A stretch of 64,000 bases of DNA from DASQHY01 sp035602605 (lineage in GTDB: Bacteria; Acidobacteriota; Terriglobia; Acidiferrales; UBA7541). The notes beneath the pieces were generated by a model. That model was not told the DNA's origin. It made no database searches and saw only the letters and a program-made list of their open reading frames with translations. The translations under genes and the position numbers were made by a program. The DNA lies in the NCBI GenBank assembly GCA_035602605.1, contig DATNLZ010000121.1, positions 1 to 64,000 on the forward strand, given 5' to 3'. Positions 16,097 through 25,485 of the stretch are shown in pieces (the first letter of the stretch is position 1; every line of letters begins with the position of its first letter).

Positions 16097-18634
16097 ATGG
16101 GTCATTTCATACTCTTTTATCGGCTGCTGATTCGCCCATTGTTCAAGGAGCCGGTCCGTGCGTTTCTTACGGTTCTGTCGGTGGCGCTAGGAGTGGCCGT
16201 GGTCCTCGCGATCGATTTAGCGGGAACTGCGGCCACGGGATCGTTTCGTTCTTCGATGGACACGCTGGCGGGCGATCATGATCTGGAAATCGTGGCAACA
16301 GGAGGAGTGCCTGAAGCGGTTGTGGGCTCGGTGGTCTCGCTCCCATATGCGATCCACGCCTCGCCCCGCATCGAAGATTTCGCGGTGCTCCCGGAAAAGA
16401 AACAAACACTGCCACTGATTGGCCTGGACCTGGTTGCTGAAGCAAGTAGCTATGCGAATCGACTGCAAGGTGCACCGCCAGCAGGCTCCGAAAATTACTT
16501 GGAACATCTTGGCAAAAGCAGCATTTGGATAGGCGAGAGCACCGGGTACAAACCTGGTGATCGGTTGGAGCTTCTTATCAACGATCACTCGAAAAAGTAC
16601 ATTGTCCGCGGCATTTATCCCGACGCGCATGGCAATGAGGGTGCAATCGTTATGGATATCGCCGAGGCCCAAGAAGCTTTGACTCGGTACGGGCGCGTTG
16701 ATCGGATTCTGCTGAAGGTCTTGCCATCGTCAACTCTCGAAGAATGGCAGCAGCGGTTGCGCTCCGCTCTTCCACTTGGAGTGGATGTTCGACCACAAGG
16801 CGCAGGCACCAACGAAAACCGCCGTATGCTCGCGTCTTTCCGGTGGAATCTGCGCTTGCTGAGTTACATTTCACTGATTGTTGGCGCGTTCCTGATCTAC
16901 AACACAATATCTGTCTCGGTGGTCCGGCGGCGGCCTGAGATCGGTATCGTGCGCGCGCTCGGAGCAAGCCGCAAGTCAGTTCTTGCCGCATTTGTTGGCG
17001 AGGCAGCCACCTTTGGTTTCGCCGGCGCTTTGATTGCAGTTCCTCTCGGCCGGCTAATGGCGACAGGCGCGGTCAAATTGATGGGTGCTACCGTTGATGC
17101 CCTGTACGTAAGCAGCCGGCCGGGTGTGATCGAGTTGAGCGTTTCTTCGGTGCTGCTTGCCTTTGCGGTTGGTATTGGTGTTGCGGTTGTGTCGGCGTAT
17201 TCGCCGGCTCGTGAAGCGTCTCTCGTTTCTCCGGTAGAAGCCATGGCGCGTGGCCGTCGCGAATTTGATGTGCGTGTGCAGAAGCGTCGCGACTTGATGC
17301 TAGCTGTTGCATTGGGAACTGCTGCGGCAGCGTCTTCACGCGCACCAGCGCTTGGCGGCAAACCAGTTTTCGGTTATCTCGCTGTCATTCTACTCATCGC
17401 CGCCTCGGCACTGGCGATGCCTGCCTTTGTTGCTCTCGTGACTTCATGCGCTTCAAAACTTCTGGGCAGTCTGCTCGGGGTAGAAGCGCTGCTTGCATCG
17501 CGGAGCCTTGACGCTTCACTGCGTCGAACATCGGTGCTGGTCGGTGCGCTATCCACGGCTATTGCGATGATGACCAGCGTAGGCATTATGGTAGGAAGCT
17601 TTCGCCAGACGGTCACGCTCTGGATGAACGACGAGTTACCCGCTGATCTTTATCTTCGTCCCGCCGGCAGTCGGTCCGCGGATCGTCATCCAACAATTTC
17701 TCTCGAGCTGGCGGACAAGATTGCCGGCCTGCCAGGGGTGGCGTGGGTAGATCGCGTGCGCGTCTATGAAATCAGCTATGGTGGGATGCCCGCAACTCTG
17801 GCTTCGGTTGATCTCAAAGTCATGCGCCCTTATAAGCAGTCGGATTTGTTGTCTGGCCGTCCCATTGAACAAGTACTCGCCAATTTGCGCGACTCCAATT
17901 CTGTGATTGTCAGCGAACCTTTTGCATACAAGCACAACGTGAAGATCGGCAATTCCGTCCTGCTTTTGCTCGGAGAGAAGCAAGGGTCTTTCCGCATTGT
18001 TGACGTCTATTACGATTATTCGAGCGAGCGCGGCAACATCCTCATGGATCGCAATACATTACTGCAATATCTCCCAGATCCCGCTCCTTCCAACATTGCG
18101 GTGTATGTTGCGGCGGATGCCCAACTCGAAACAGTGCGAGCCGAGATAGGGCAAGCCACAGCGGGCTATCGCGTACTGATGACCTCAAATCGCGATCTTC
18201 GCAAAGAAGCCATCAAGGTCTTCGATCGCACCTTCGCAATCACGTATGCACTGGAAGCCGTAGCGGTGTTGGTTGCGGTCATGGGCGTAGTCGGTGCATT
18301 GCTCGCTTTAGTGATTGATCGACGGCGCGAATTCAGTGTGTTGCGTTTCCTCGGCGCGGCGAAGGGGCAGGTGCGGAAGCTGATTTTAGTCGAAGCGGGA
18401 TTGCTGGGAATTCTCGCAAATTGTGCGGGCGTGGCGCTTGGCTTGGCGATGTCGCTGGTGCTGATTTTTGTAATTAATAAGCAATCATTCGGCTGGACGA
18501 TCCGCTTTCACTGGCCAGTCGCAATACTTTTGGGGGCGATAAGCCTGGTGTATGTCGCGACAGTCGGCGCGGGTATATATCCAGCGAATGTGGCGGTGGG
18601 CTTGAATCCTCTCGAGGTTGTCCATGAGGAATAA
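16097..18634 (+). CDS. FtsX-like ABC transporter permease (duplicated core)
   Basis: This 845-aa inner-membrane protein has two FtsX-type modules. Each has an N-terminal helix or helices, a large periplasmic region and a three-helix block; PEIGIVRALGASRKSVLAAF in the first and REFSVLRFLGAAKGQVRKLI in the second are the paired coupling segments. It works with the ATPase encoded just upstream, and its stop codon overlaps the next start (TAATG). In the known AttE-F-G-H arrangement two permeases accompany one ATPase; here both halves are in one chain. The substrate is unknown. Confidence 0.9.
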   Translation: MGHFILFYRLLIRPLFKEPVRAFLTVLSVALGVAVVLAIDLAGTAATGSFRSSMDTLAGDHDLEIVATGGVPEAVVGSVVSLPYAIHASPRIEDFAVLPEKKQTLPLIGLDLVAEASSYANRLQGAPPAGSENYLEHLGKSSIWIGESTGYKPGDRLELLINDHSKKYIVRGIYPDAHGNEGAIVMDIAEAQEALTRYGRVDRILLKVLPSSTLEEWQQRLRSALPLGVDVRPQGAGTNENRRMLASFRWNLRLLSYISLIVGAFLIYNTISVSVVRRRPEIGIVRALGASRKSVLAAFVGEAATFGFAGALIAVPLGRLMATGAVKLMGATVDALYVSSRPGVIELSVSSVLLAFAVGIGVAVVSAYSPAREASLVSPVEAMARGRREFDVRVQKRRDLMLAVALGTAAAASSRAPALGGKPVFGYLAVILLIAASALAMPAFVALVTSCASKLLGSLLGVEALLASRSLDASLRRTSVLVGALSTAIAMMTSVGIMVGSFRQTVTLWMNDELPADLYLRPAGSRSADRHPTISLELADKIAGLPGVAWVDRVRVYEISYGGMPATLASVDLKVMRPYKQSDLLSGRPIEQVLANLRDSNSVIVSEPFAYKHNVKIGNSVLLLLGEKQGSFRIVDVYYDYSSERGNILMDRNTLLQYLPDPAPSNIAVYVAADAQLETVRAEIGQATAGYRVLMTSNRDLRKEAIKVFDRTFAITYALEAVAVLVAVMGVVGALLALVIDRRREFSVLRFLGAAKGQVRKLILVEAGLLGILANCAGVALGLAMSLVLIFVINKQSFGWTIRFHWPVAILLGAISLVYVATVGAGIYPANVAVGLNPLEVVHEE

Positions 18635-19809
18635 TGCTGAGTAGCGTTGCCCGCCTGCTCATTGCTCTTCTGTTTTTGCAGCCGCTCGCCGCGCAGTACA
18701 GAGCGGCTCTTCCAGGGTATCGCTACGTATTTCCGCGTGACCATTTCAGCCATCCCGAGTTTCAGACGGAGTGGTGGTATTACACTGGCAACTTGAAAGC
18801 CACAGATGGCCATCGCTTCGGCTTCGAACTCACGTTTTTCAGGCACGGTGTGGCCCGCGATGTGCCGAAAAATGCTGCAAAAAGTAGCGCGTGGGATGTG
18901 CATGATGTGTATTTCGCACATTTAGCGCTGAGCGATCTGGACAGTGGAAAGTTTTATCCTACTGCGCGCACGAATCGTACGGGCCCGGGTATCGCCGGCA
19001 TCAGTGAATCGTCGGGGAGGATCTGGAACGGGAATTGGCAAATCAAGTGGAAGAACAATGATCAGGAGTTGCAGGCGATTGCCGAGCAATTTCAGCTGTA
19101 TTTCCTGATGCGCTCGGAAAAGGAACCAATCATTCATGGAGAGAATGGCGTCAGTCAGAAGGCAGATGCTCCCGGCCGCGCTTCGCATTATATTTCGCTG
19201 ACGCGCCTGACCACGACCGGTTCGATCGAGCTTTTCGGCCAAAAACGTGCCGTGAGCGGCCTCGCGTGGATGGACCACGAATTCTTTACCAATCAATTGG
19301 GGGCGGAACAAACCGGTTGGGATTGGCTCAGCCTGCAACTCGAAAACAAAACTGAGTTGATGCTGTTTCGTATACGCCGCAAAAACGGGTCAATCGACCG
19401 TTTTTCGGCAGGCACATTCGTCGATCCGCAAGGCAAGCCGACACATTTAAAGGCGACGCAATTTACATTAGAACCCCTCGGGGAGACCTGGAAGAGTAAG
19501 GCTACCAATGCCGTCTACCCCATCCGCTGGAAGATCGCGATCCCTGGTCTGGGCATTGAACTAGAGGCGAAAACCCTTCTGGCATCGCAAGAGTTGACTA
19601 GTAACACGCGGTTCGTGCCGAACTATTGGGAAGGGGCCATCCTTCTTACTGGCAAAGAACGCAGCCATAGCCTACATGGTGCTGGTTATCTGGAAATGAC
19701 CGGTTATGACCGGCCCGACGGGGCCCTAGCAATTTCACGGCACTACTTGAATAGCGGGACCGAAGGCGTGAGCGAGCGCCAGGTCACTCCGGGAATTGCT
19801 TCGCGTTAA
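18634..19809 (+). CDS. AttH/CrtC-like secreted lipocalin-type protein
   Basis: This protein of 391 aa has a signal peptide (LIALLFLQPLAAQ) and the hallmark opening YVFPRDHFSHPEFQTEWWYY followed by TGNL. WMDHEFFTNQLG and GWDWLSLQLENK are further conserved AttH/CrtC segments. CrtC relatives hydrate carotenoid ends and AttH relatives accompany ABC transporters; both share a double-lipocalin fold. The start overlaps the permease stop, so the three genes form one operon and this is likely the periplasmic partner. The last 26 bases overlap the convergent amidohydrolase gene. Enzyme activity is not established. Confidence 0.88.
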   Translation: MLSSVARLLIALLFLQPLAAQYRAALPGYRYVFPRDHFSHPEFQTEWWYYTGNLKATDGHRFGFELTFFRHGVARDVPKNAAKSSAWDVHDVYFAHLALSDLDSGKFYPTARTNRTGPGIAGISESSGRIWNGNWQIKWKNNDQELQAIAEQFQLYFLMRSEKEPIIHGENGVSQKADAPGRASHYISLTRLTTTGSIELFGQKRAVSGLAWMDHEFFTNQLGAEQTGWDWLSLQLENKTELMLFRIRRKNGSIDRFSAGTFVDPQGKPTHLKATQFTLEPLGETWKSKATNAVYPIRWKIAIPGLGIELEAKTLLASQELTSNTRFVPNYWEGAILLTGKERSHSLHGAGYLEMTGYDRPDGALAISRHYLNSGTEGVSERQVTPGIASR

Positions 19810-20914
19810 GCCCGGGAACCAATTTCAGTGCATTCTTGTAGTAAATTTTTTTCAGCACTTCATCCGGTACCTGAAAGCCGTAGATGCGCCAGAAGGCGTG
19901 TCGTTTGCGGTAGTACTCGAAATATTCATCACGAGTTTCGAGCGAGCGGAAATACCACTTAAATTCGTTTACCTCGAAAATGTCTTTTCCCATCAGCACC
20001 CGATCTTGATGACGCACCAGAAAATCGTGTGCTGAGTACGGCTGGCGTCCCAACTCGGCCAGCACCGCTGCAATATCAATGTATACATTCGGATAGGTGT
20101 CGAATAGTTTCCCGAGTCGCTCGAGATCATTCCCGTGATAGGCCATGTGCGCGGCAATAAAGTTGGTTTTCGGGTGCTTCGCAAACAAACGATTCCGTTC
20201 GGCGATGAGGGTCTCGAAGGCTGGATACTTGTCGGGAGGTCGCGCGCGCCCGGGAAATTGCTGGAGCTCAAGCCAGCGTTCGTTGAAACGGTCCGCCGGA
20301 TCGAAGAATGCTGACGGCTCAGCGATATGAATCAGCACCGGTATCTTCAGCTCGGCACATTTTTCCCATACCGGATCGAACTCCGGGTCATCCACCTTCA
20401 CGCGTTGCCCACCGGCATACTTCAGGTCCATCCCGTAATTCTTGAAGATTTTTAGACCTTGCGCGCCGTTCTTTACGTCTTCTGCCAAGCGAGCGGCCGC
20501 TCGCTGGCCATATCCGGGGGAATTGAGATCGTCGAAACTCAGATTCGCAAACACCGCAAACCGGTTCGGATAGCGGCCCTTCATCGCCGCAATCGTTTGA
20601 CGGAGGCGCTCGCCGGTTCCACCGCTCAGATTCACCAATATCTGGAGGTTAATCGAATCCATTTCCTTGACGAGTTTGTCTACGTACTCGGGAGTGGGAT
20701 TCGAATGATGGCTGTGAATATCAATGAACGGGTATTTCGCCCGTTCAATTTTGTGTTCTTTAGTGACGAGCGTCGATTTAGGCTCGTACTCCTCGATGTT
20801 GAGAGATTTTGCGTGTTGCTGTGCTAACCCCGTGGCCGGAGCCGTGAGTAGCAAGCCACCGGCCACAACGGTGAGGATCGATGTCGCATAGATACCGAAG
20901 TCCCTTGAGCTCAT
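19784..20914 (-). CDS. Exported amidohydrolase (amidohydrolase_2 family)
   Basis: This 376-aa protein has a hydrophobic leader (ILTVVAGGLLLTAPATGLAQ) and then a TIM-barrel metal hydrolase. FIDIHSHHSN carries the Asp-x-His-x-His metal motif, GLKIFKNYGMDL, VLIHIAEPSAFFD and NFIAAHMAYHG supply the other strand ends, and VLMGKDIFE has the late Asp. Family members hydrolyse or decarboxylate cyclic and aromatic compounds. The substrate is unknown. It overlaps the 3' end of the convergent AttH-like gene by 26 bases. Confidence 0.88.
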   Translation of the reverse strand: MSSRDFGIYATSILTVVAGGLLLTAPATGLAQQHAKSLNIEEYEPKSTLVTKEHKIERAKYPFIDIHSHHSNPTPEYVDKLVKEMDSINLQILVNLSGGTGERLRQTIAAMKGRYPNRFAVFANLSFDDLNSPGYGQRAAARLAEDVKNGAQGLKIFKNYGMDLKYAGGQRVKVDDPEFDPVWEKCAELKIPVLIHIAEPSAFFDPADRFNERWLELQQFPGRARPPDKYPAFETLIAERNRLFAKHPKTNFIAAHMAYHGNDLERLGKLFDTYPNVYIDIAAVLAELGRQPYSAHDFLVRHQDRVLMGKDIFEVNEFKWYFRSLETRDEYFEYYRKRHAFWRIYGFQVPDEVLKKIYYKNALKLVPGLNAKQFPE

Positions 20915-20936
20915 CTGGATTGGTACATTTTTTCGA

Positions 20937-22406
20937 TTAGTTCCAAGTTGTTCCCAGCTTTGCAGAAGCCGAAATAGTTACGGTGACGCTGGCAGATGGG
21001 ACGCCGTTCGCGACGACAACGAGATCGCCGACGCCAAGCTCCACGCTGGCAGGTACATCAAAAGATGTCGAGACCATGGCATTTCCTGTTGCGACGCCCA
21101 TGGTGCTGTGGCCATGGGTCCGAGCGTAAAAAACATGCCCGGATGCTCGGTTGGTGATTCGCACCAGCGGGTAGTTGGTGGCGGATTGTGCATCGTCGCC
21201 ATAAGCAGCGCCTTGCGAGAGTCCGTTGAATTGCGTTCCGGAGATCGGGTACGACAAACCAGGCTGCAGGTCAGCCGGAGCCGAGGCAATGGTCGGCGCC
21301 CAAGCCGGGTCTGCAACTCCATCGGACGTGTAGACCTCGATATCTCCCGAGCCATCGGTAAAGAGGACTTGTCCGGTGGGAAGTAGCAGCATCCTCCCAT
21401 AATAAGACGAGTCGGTGGGTCCGTTCGGTATGTCAGCGACCTGAGTCAGATTGGCGCCGTCGAACTCGAAGAAGTGCGTGGGTCGTTGAAAGATACCGGG
21501 GCTCGCTCCAACAAGTACATTTCCATTGGGTAGCAAAGATGCGGGGCCATCAGCAACATCGTACTGCCCTTCGCCAACAACGAACGGGAAATCCGGACCC
21601 ACCAACCACGTGTTCGAGGCGATATCGTAGATCGCGTTCTGTCCAGTTGCTCCCGTGGCGAAGACGGTTCCGTCGGGGCGCAATACTGCCGGCCCGAGTT
21701 CCTGGGAACCGGGATCCTCCAGCCTGACGATCGTGCTACCTGCGCTTACCCACTGGTTTAAGGACGGAATGTATCTTTGGCTGAGCGGGGCGGCAATTGC
21801 GTCTACAGTCAGAACGGATCCGTCTGGAAGCAGAGTCCAACCTTCTTCGTCGTTGCGGTCGTCTTTTGGCGGATTCAGGTTGGTGTAGGTGAGGGGCAGC
21901 GGGTCGAGTACAGCGATCCGGGTATCAGACGGACTCGCCAGCAAAAATGTGCCGTCCGCCAGCACCGTGCCCTGAGCATCGCCGATATTGGCCCACCCAG
22001 CGGGGGGCGCGAGAGTAGTCCAGGTGTTGAAGACAGGATTGTAAATGGCACCTTTGTTCGTCCAAACTGCTGGACCACTGATATTGTATTCACCGCCCTC
22101 GACGACGACGCGCCCATCGGCCAGAACCGCGGAGGCGTAATAGAGCGGACCGTAATCCGGGGACATGGACGCCAGCTGAGTCCAGGTTCCGTTGACGTAG
22201 TCACCGAAGGCATCGGGTGTCAGCAGGTACCAATCGCTCGATTCGATCCGTTGAACCATCACTGTCCCATCGGTTAACAGGTGCGCGCTACTAGCGTTAA
22301 AAGATGGTTGGTTGGTCAGCGGTTGCCACGACGACTGCGCGGCGACAAGGCTTGGCCACATCACCAAAGCAAGCAGCATGCTTCCTGTTGCCTTCATGCC
22401 GTTCAT
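20937..22406 (-). CDS. Secreted kelch/beta-propeller protein (galactose-oxidase-like)
   Basis: The start is taken at 22406, where GGGGGAG lies seven bases upstream, giving 489 aa with a signal peptide (MLLALVMWPSLVAAQS). The body consists of about six kelch-type blades, each with a LxDGxVxVxGG core (for example SAVLADGRVVVEGGEYN, AVLRPDGTVFATGATGQ, LLPNGNVLVGASPG, LLLPTGQVLFTDGSGD). A C-terminal beta-sandwich-like region has GVATGNAMVSTSFDVPA. The copper ligands of true galactose oxidase are not evident, so it is probably a binding or structural propeller. It is monocistronic. Confidence 0.85.
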   Translation of the reverse strand: MNGMKATGSMLLALVMWPSLVAAQSSWQPLTNQPSFNASSAHLLTDGTVMVQRIESSDWYLLTPDAFGDYVNGTWTQLASMSPDYGPLYYASAVLADGRVVVEGGEYNISGPAVWTNKGAIYNPVFNTWTTLAPPAGWANIGDAQGTVLADGTFLLASPSDTRIAVLDPLPLTYTNLNPPKDDRNDEEGWTLLPDGSVLTVDAIAAPLSQRYIPSLNQWVSAGSTIVRLEDPGSQELGPAVLRPDGTVFATGATGQNAIYDIASNTWLVGPDFPFVVGEGQYDVADGPASLLPNGNVLVGASPGIFQRPTHFFEFDGANLTQVADIPNGPTDSSYYGRMLLLPTGQVLFTDGSGDIEVYTSDGVADPAWAPTIASAPADLQPGLSYPISGTQFNGLSQGAAYGDDAQSATNYPLVRITNRASGHVFYARTHGHSTMGVATGNAMVSTSFDVPASVELGVGDLVVVANGVPSASVTVTISASAKLGTTWN

Positions 22407-22945
22407 GGGTTTCTCCCCCATCTTTTCTTGATTCGATCGAACTGCCAGACGCGAGTGCGTGCGTTTCGCGGCTGAAATCTTGTTTTTGTGCTGAAGAGCA
22501 AACGTACAGAGTGTTGCCTGGTCTATTGCAGAGATGAGCCCAGCCCGGGGAGTCGCCAGCCTCGGTCTCGCAACCGCCACAAAACCGAGCCAGCATACTC
22601 GTGCCCCGAGGTAAACGCAACAGCGATCCTATATCGTTGCCTTTTGTCCGGACGCAGGAAAATAAATTTCGGGCACAAGAATACAACATTATCATGTCAC
22701 ATTAGGCGTTGTTGGAGTGATCCTGGGAAGGGTCGTCGGCAAACACAAAGCCAGATCCTTAGTGAGCCCGGTGCCAGCCACGAAAGAAAGGCCAACACCC
22801 GCTGAAAAAGTACAAATCGCCAGCGAACTCGACAACCAAGTGTGCTCCCAAGCGTTCGCTATGGCCCGGCACAGCGAAAGTAAAGTCTGGTTATTGTTTA
22901 CGATTTCTCCCACTCTGCGCTATCCTTCCGGGCAGGTAGCCCAAG
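22407..22945. other. Gene-poor interval
   Basis: No gene can be supported in these 539 bases. A 73-codon minus-strand frame ending at 22692 contains a hydrophobic stretch (WLSSSLAICTFSAGVGLSFV) but lacks a ribosome site and any family I recognise. The interval must hold the promoters of the kelch gene (minus) and possibly the small membrane gene at 22946 (plus). No repeats or strong hairpins were noticed. Confidence 0.5.
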
Positions 22946-23194
22946 ATGAAAAAAATCTTTGCGTCACTCCTTACGGCCCTGTTGACCATCAGCATGACGC
23001 TTACGGCGATGTTCGTTCTGGTGCGTACCACTCTGATTGTCACAAGCATCAACAATCCCATCCAACGCGCGTTGGCTATGGTGGCGGAGCTGTTGTTGGG
23101 CGTTGTGTTTCTGGTCGGCACGGTTTGGCTCGCAACGCATCTTGCCGTTCGCATCTTCGGTGCCACGGCGCATCGTTTGGTTCCGCCGCGCTAG
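22946..23194 (+). CDS. 82-aa membrane protein
   Basis: Two hydrophobic helices (IFASLLTALLTISMTLTAMF and ALAMVAELLLGVVFLVGTVW) are joined by a short loop (IVTSINNPIQR), with a basic end (HRLVPPR). It starts at ATG 22946 and ends 13 bases before the carboxylase gene, so it is probably co-transcribed with it. I do not recognise a family. The spacing and codon pattern support a real gene. Confidence 0.65.
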   Translation: MKKIFASLLTALLTISMTLTAMFVLVRTTLIVTSINNPIQRALAMVAELLLGVVFLVGTVWLATHLAVRIFGATAHRLVPPR

Positions 23195-23207
23195 AAAGGC
23201 AAGCCGA

Positions 23208-24824
23208 ATGGCCACGAATCAAGAAACAAATATCGAGGGCGGGCGCCAGCCGCAAAAAGCGACCCCTGCGACAACCCGAAATCCGCTCGAAGAGCTTGCG
23301 CGCCGCTCCGCTGAAGCCGAAGCTGGCGGCGGGCCCGAGCGTCGCGAGCGTGAGCACAAGGCCGGCAAGCTCACTGCGCGGGAGCGCATCAACCTGCTTC
23401 TCGACGAGAACAGCTTCGACGAACTTGACAAATTCGTTACGCACCGCTGCGTCGATTTCGGTATGGAATCTCAGCGGCCGGCCGGCGACGGTTTTGTAAC
23501 CGGTTACGGACGCATTGACGGCCGAACCGTCTGCGTGTTCGCGCAGGATTTCACCGTCTTCGGCGGTTCGCTGTCGGAGGCCAACGCCTCGAAGATTTGC
23601 AAGATTATGGATCACGCCATGCGTAACGGGCATCCCGTCATCGGTCTCAACGACTCCGGAGGCGCGCGAATACAAGAGGGCGTGATGTCACTCGCAGGAT
23701 ACGCCGACATTTTCCTGCGCAATACGCTGGCGAGCGGAGTCATTCCGCAAATTAGCGCCGTCATGGGTCCGTGTGCCGGTGGCGCCGTCTATTCGCCGGC
23801 CATCACCGATTTTATTTTCATGACCCGAGATACCTCTTACATGTTCGTGACTGGTCCTGACGTAATTAAGACCGTTACCCATGAAGAGGTCTCGAAGCAA
23901 GAGCTCGGCGGAGCGATGACCCACAACGCCACGAGCGGCGTTGCGCATTTTGTTTCTCGCGATGACGCCGATTGCGTGGCTATGATTCGCGAATTGTTGA
24001 GCTTTCTGCCATCAAATAATCTCGAAGATCCTCCGCGGCGTCCCTCGAACGATTCGCCTGCGCGCGCCGATAGCGGGCTCAATACGCTCGTCCCTGTCGA
24101 TCCGATGAAGCCATACGACATCAAAGATGCCATTCATGCCGTGGTGGACGACAACTACTTCTTCGAAGTGCACGAGCACTTCGCCCGTAATATCGTCGTT
24201 GGTTTCGCGCGCTTCGACGGGCGTCCTGTTGGCATCGTCGCCAATCAACCAGCGATCCTTGCCGGATGCCTTGATATCAATGCCTCGGTGAAGGGAGCGC
24301 GCTTCGTCCGCTTCTGTGACGCCTTCAATATCCCGCTGATTACCTTTGAAGATGTGCCCGGATTTCTCCCCGGCACGCAGCAGGAATTTGGCGCCATCAT
24401 CAAGCACGGCGCCAAACTGCTTTTCGCCTATGCGGAAGCTACGGTTCCAAAAATCACCATCATCACCCGCAAAGCTTATGGCGGCGCCTACTGCGTCATG
24501 GCCAGCAAGCACATCCGCACCGACGCCAATTTCGCCTGGCCCACGGCGGAAATTGCCGTTATGGGTCCCGAAGGCGCAGTGAACATCGTCTACAAGCGTG
24601 AGATCGACCTTGCCCCGGAATCGGAGCGCGCCAGGCTCCGCCAGGAAAAAATCGCCGAGTTCCGCGAACGCTTCGCCAACCCGTACGTCGCCGCCGAGCG
24701 CGGTTACATTGACGCCATCATCGAGCCCTCGCAAACCCGCGCGCGCATCATCGCCTCGCTTCGCGCCCTCGAAAACAAGCGCGACATAAATCCAAAGAAG
24801 AAACACGGCAACATCCCCCTGTAG
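23208..24824 (+). CDS. Acyl-CoA carboxylase carboxyltransferase (beta) subunit
   Basis: This 538-aa biotin-dependent carboxyltransferase is of the propionyl-CoA/acyl-CoA type and transfers CO2 from carboxybiotin to an acyl-CoA. Conserved segments include GKLTARERINLLLDENSFDE near the N-terminus, DSGGARIQEGVMSLAGYADI and MGPCAGGAVYSPAITDF in the first half, and DVPGFLPGTQQEFGAIIKHG with YGGAYCVMASKH in the second. The two half-sites form the crotonase-fold active site. ATG 23208 is the first that precedes the family start. The matching biotin carboxylase and carrier are at 26350 and 27971. Acyl preference is not visible. Confidence 0.94.
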   Translation: MATNQETNIEGGRQPQKATPATTRNPLEELARRSAEAEAGGGPERREREHKAGKLTARERINLLLDENSFDELDKFVTHRCVDFGMESQRPAGDGFVTGYGRIDGRTVCVFAQDFTVFGGSLSEANASKICKIMDHAMRNGHPVIGLNDSGGARIQEGVMSLAGYADIFLRNTLASGVIPQISAVMGPCAGGAVYSPAITDFIFMTRDTSYMFVTGPDVIKTVTHEEVSKQELGGAMTHNATSGVAHFVSRDDADCVAMIRELLSFLPSNNLEDPPRRPSNDSPARADSGLNTLVPVDPMKPYDIKDAIHAVVDDNYFFEVHEHFARNIVVGFARFDGRPVGIVANQPAILAGCLDINASVKGARFVRFCDAFNIPLITFEDVPGFLPGTQQEFGAIIKHGAKLLFAYAEATVPKITIITRKAYGGAYCVMASKHIRTDANFAWPTAEIAVMGPEGAVNIVYKREIDLAPESERARLRQEKIAEFRERFANPYVAAERGYIDAIIEPSQTRARIIASLRALENKRDINPKKKHGNIPL

Positions 24825-24960
24825 TTATCAAGTTCTGTCACCGAGTGAATCAGTCGCCTGGATTCCCTGTAGGTTCAATGCGCTTGTGAATCCTCTGGCG
24901 TAAGCGAAAACGCCAAACCTGCCGTGGCGAATAAAAAGCGAATATGCTACATTCCCGTTT

Positions 24961-25269
24961 ATGCCGGTCCGCTCGTGCCGCGTCACGATTCAAGATATGG
25001 ATGGGGTATCGCATACCGTCGAGGTAACTGCGGCCACGCTGTATGAAGCCGTGGCTCAAGGTCTAGCGGCGATCCGGGGCCATGAATGGGTTGCGGGTCT
25101 TGCGGAAGGCTTCAATATAGTAAAGGTTTCAGTTGCCGATGTCCGCGTGGAACACCAAGTGAAACTTAAGGATTTTGCGAAATGGGTTGAAAGAACTGGC
25201 GGATCACCACGTGAAGTGACCGACCGTCACCGCATTAGAGCCATTCTTGGCATGCCAGCTACACGTTAG
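24961..25269 (+). CDS. Conserved hypothetical protein, 102 aa
   Basis: The sequence reads VTIQDMDGVSHTVEVTAATL, then YEAVAQGLAAIRGHEW, VKVSVADVRVEHQVKLKDFA and WVERTGGSPREVTDRHRIRA. That is one beta-rich and one helical half with no signal peptide. I believe similar short proteins recur in acidobacterial genomes, but I know no function. It is followed by a small gap and the truncated hydrolase. It could be carried with the carboxylase genes by chance. Confidence 0.7.
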   Translation: MPVRSCRVTIQDMDGVSHTVEVTAATLYEAVAQGLAAIRGHEWVAGLAEGFNIVKVSVADVRVEHQVKLKDFAKWVERTGGSPREVTDRHRIRAILGMPATR

Positions 25270-25485
25270 GAGGCCACCCATGGAATGATTCATCTTCTCG
25301 CGTTTGGTATTGTGTCAGTGATTCATCGAAAGTACCCAGAAGTCGCGAAAGTGATAGACTAGCGAACGCTAAATTTGAATCTGACTGCCCGGCCTGTCCC
25401 CTGCTCAGGGCTCAAGAACCAAGTCCTGTACTATCTGTAAAGCCAAGGCGTAGTTCCACAGCCCAAGAAAATGAAAAGAGGAAGA

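Noticed and set aside
22692..22913. A 73-codon minus-strand frame with a hydrophobic segment
   Set aside because: No ribosome site, no family and no operon context; described only as part of the gene-poor interval.
24012..24806. A 264-codon minus-strand frame opposite the carboxyltransferase gene
   Set aside because: Antisense to strongly conserved coding sequence; no promoter or ribosome site.
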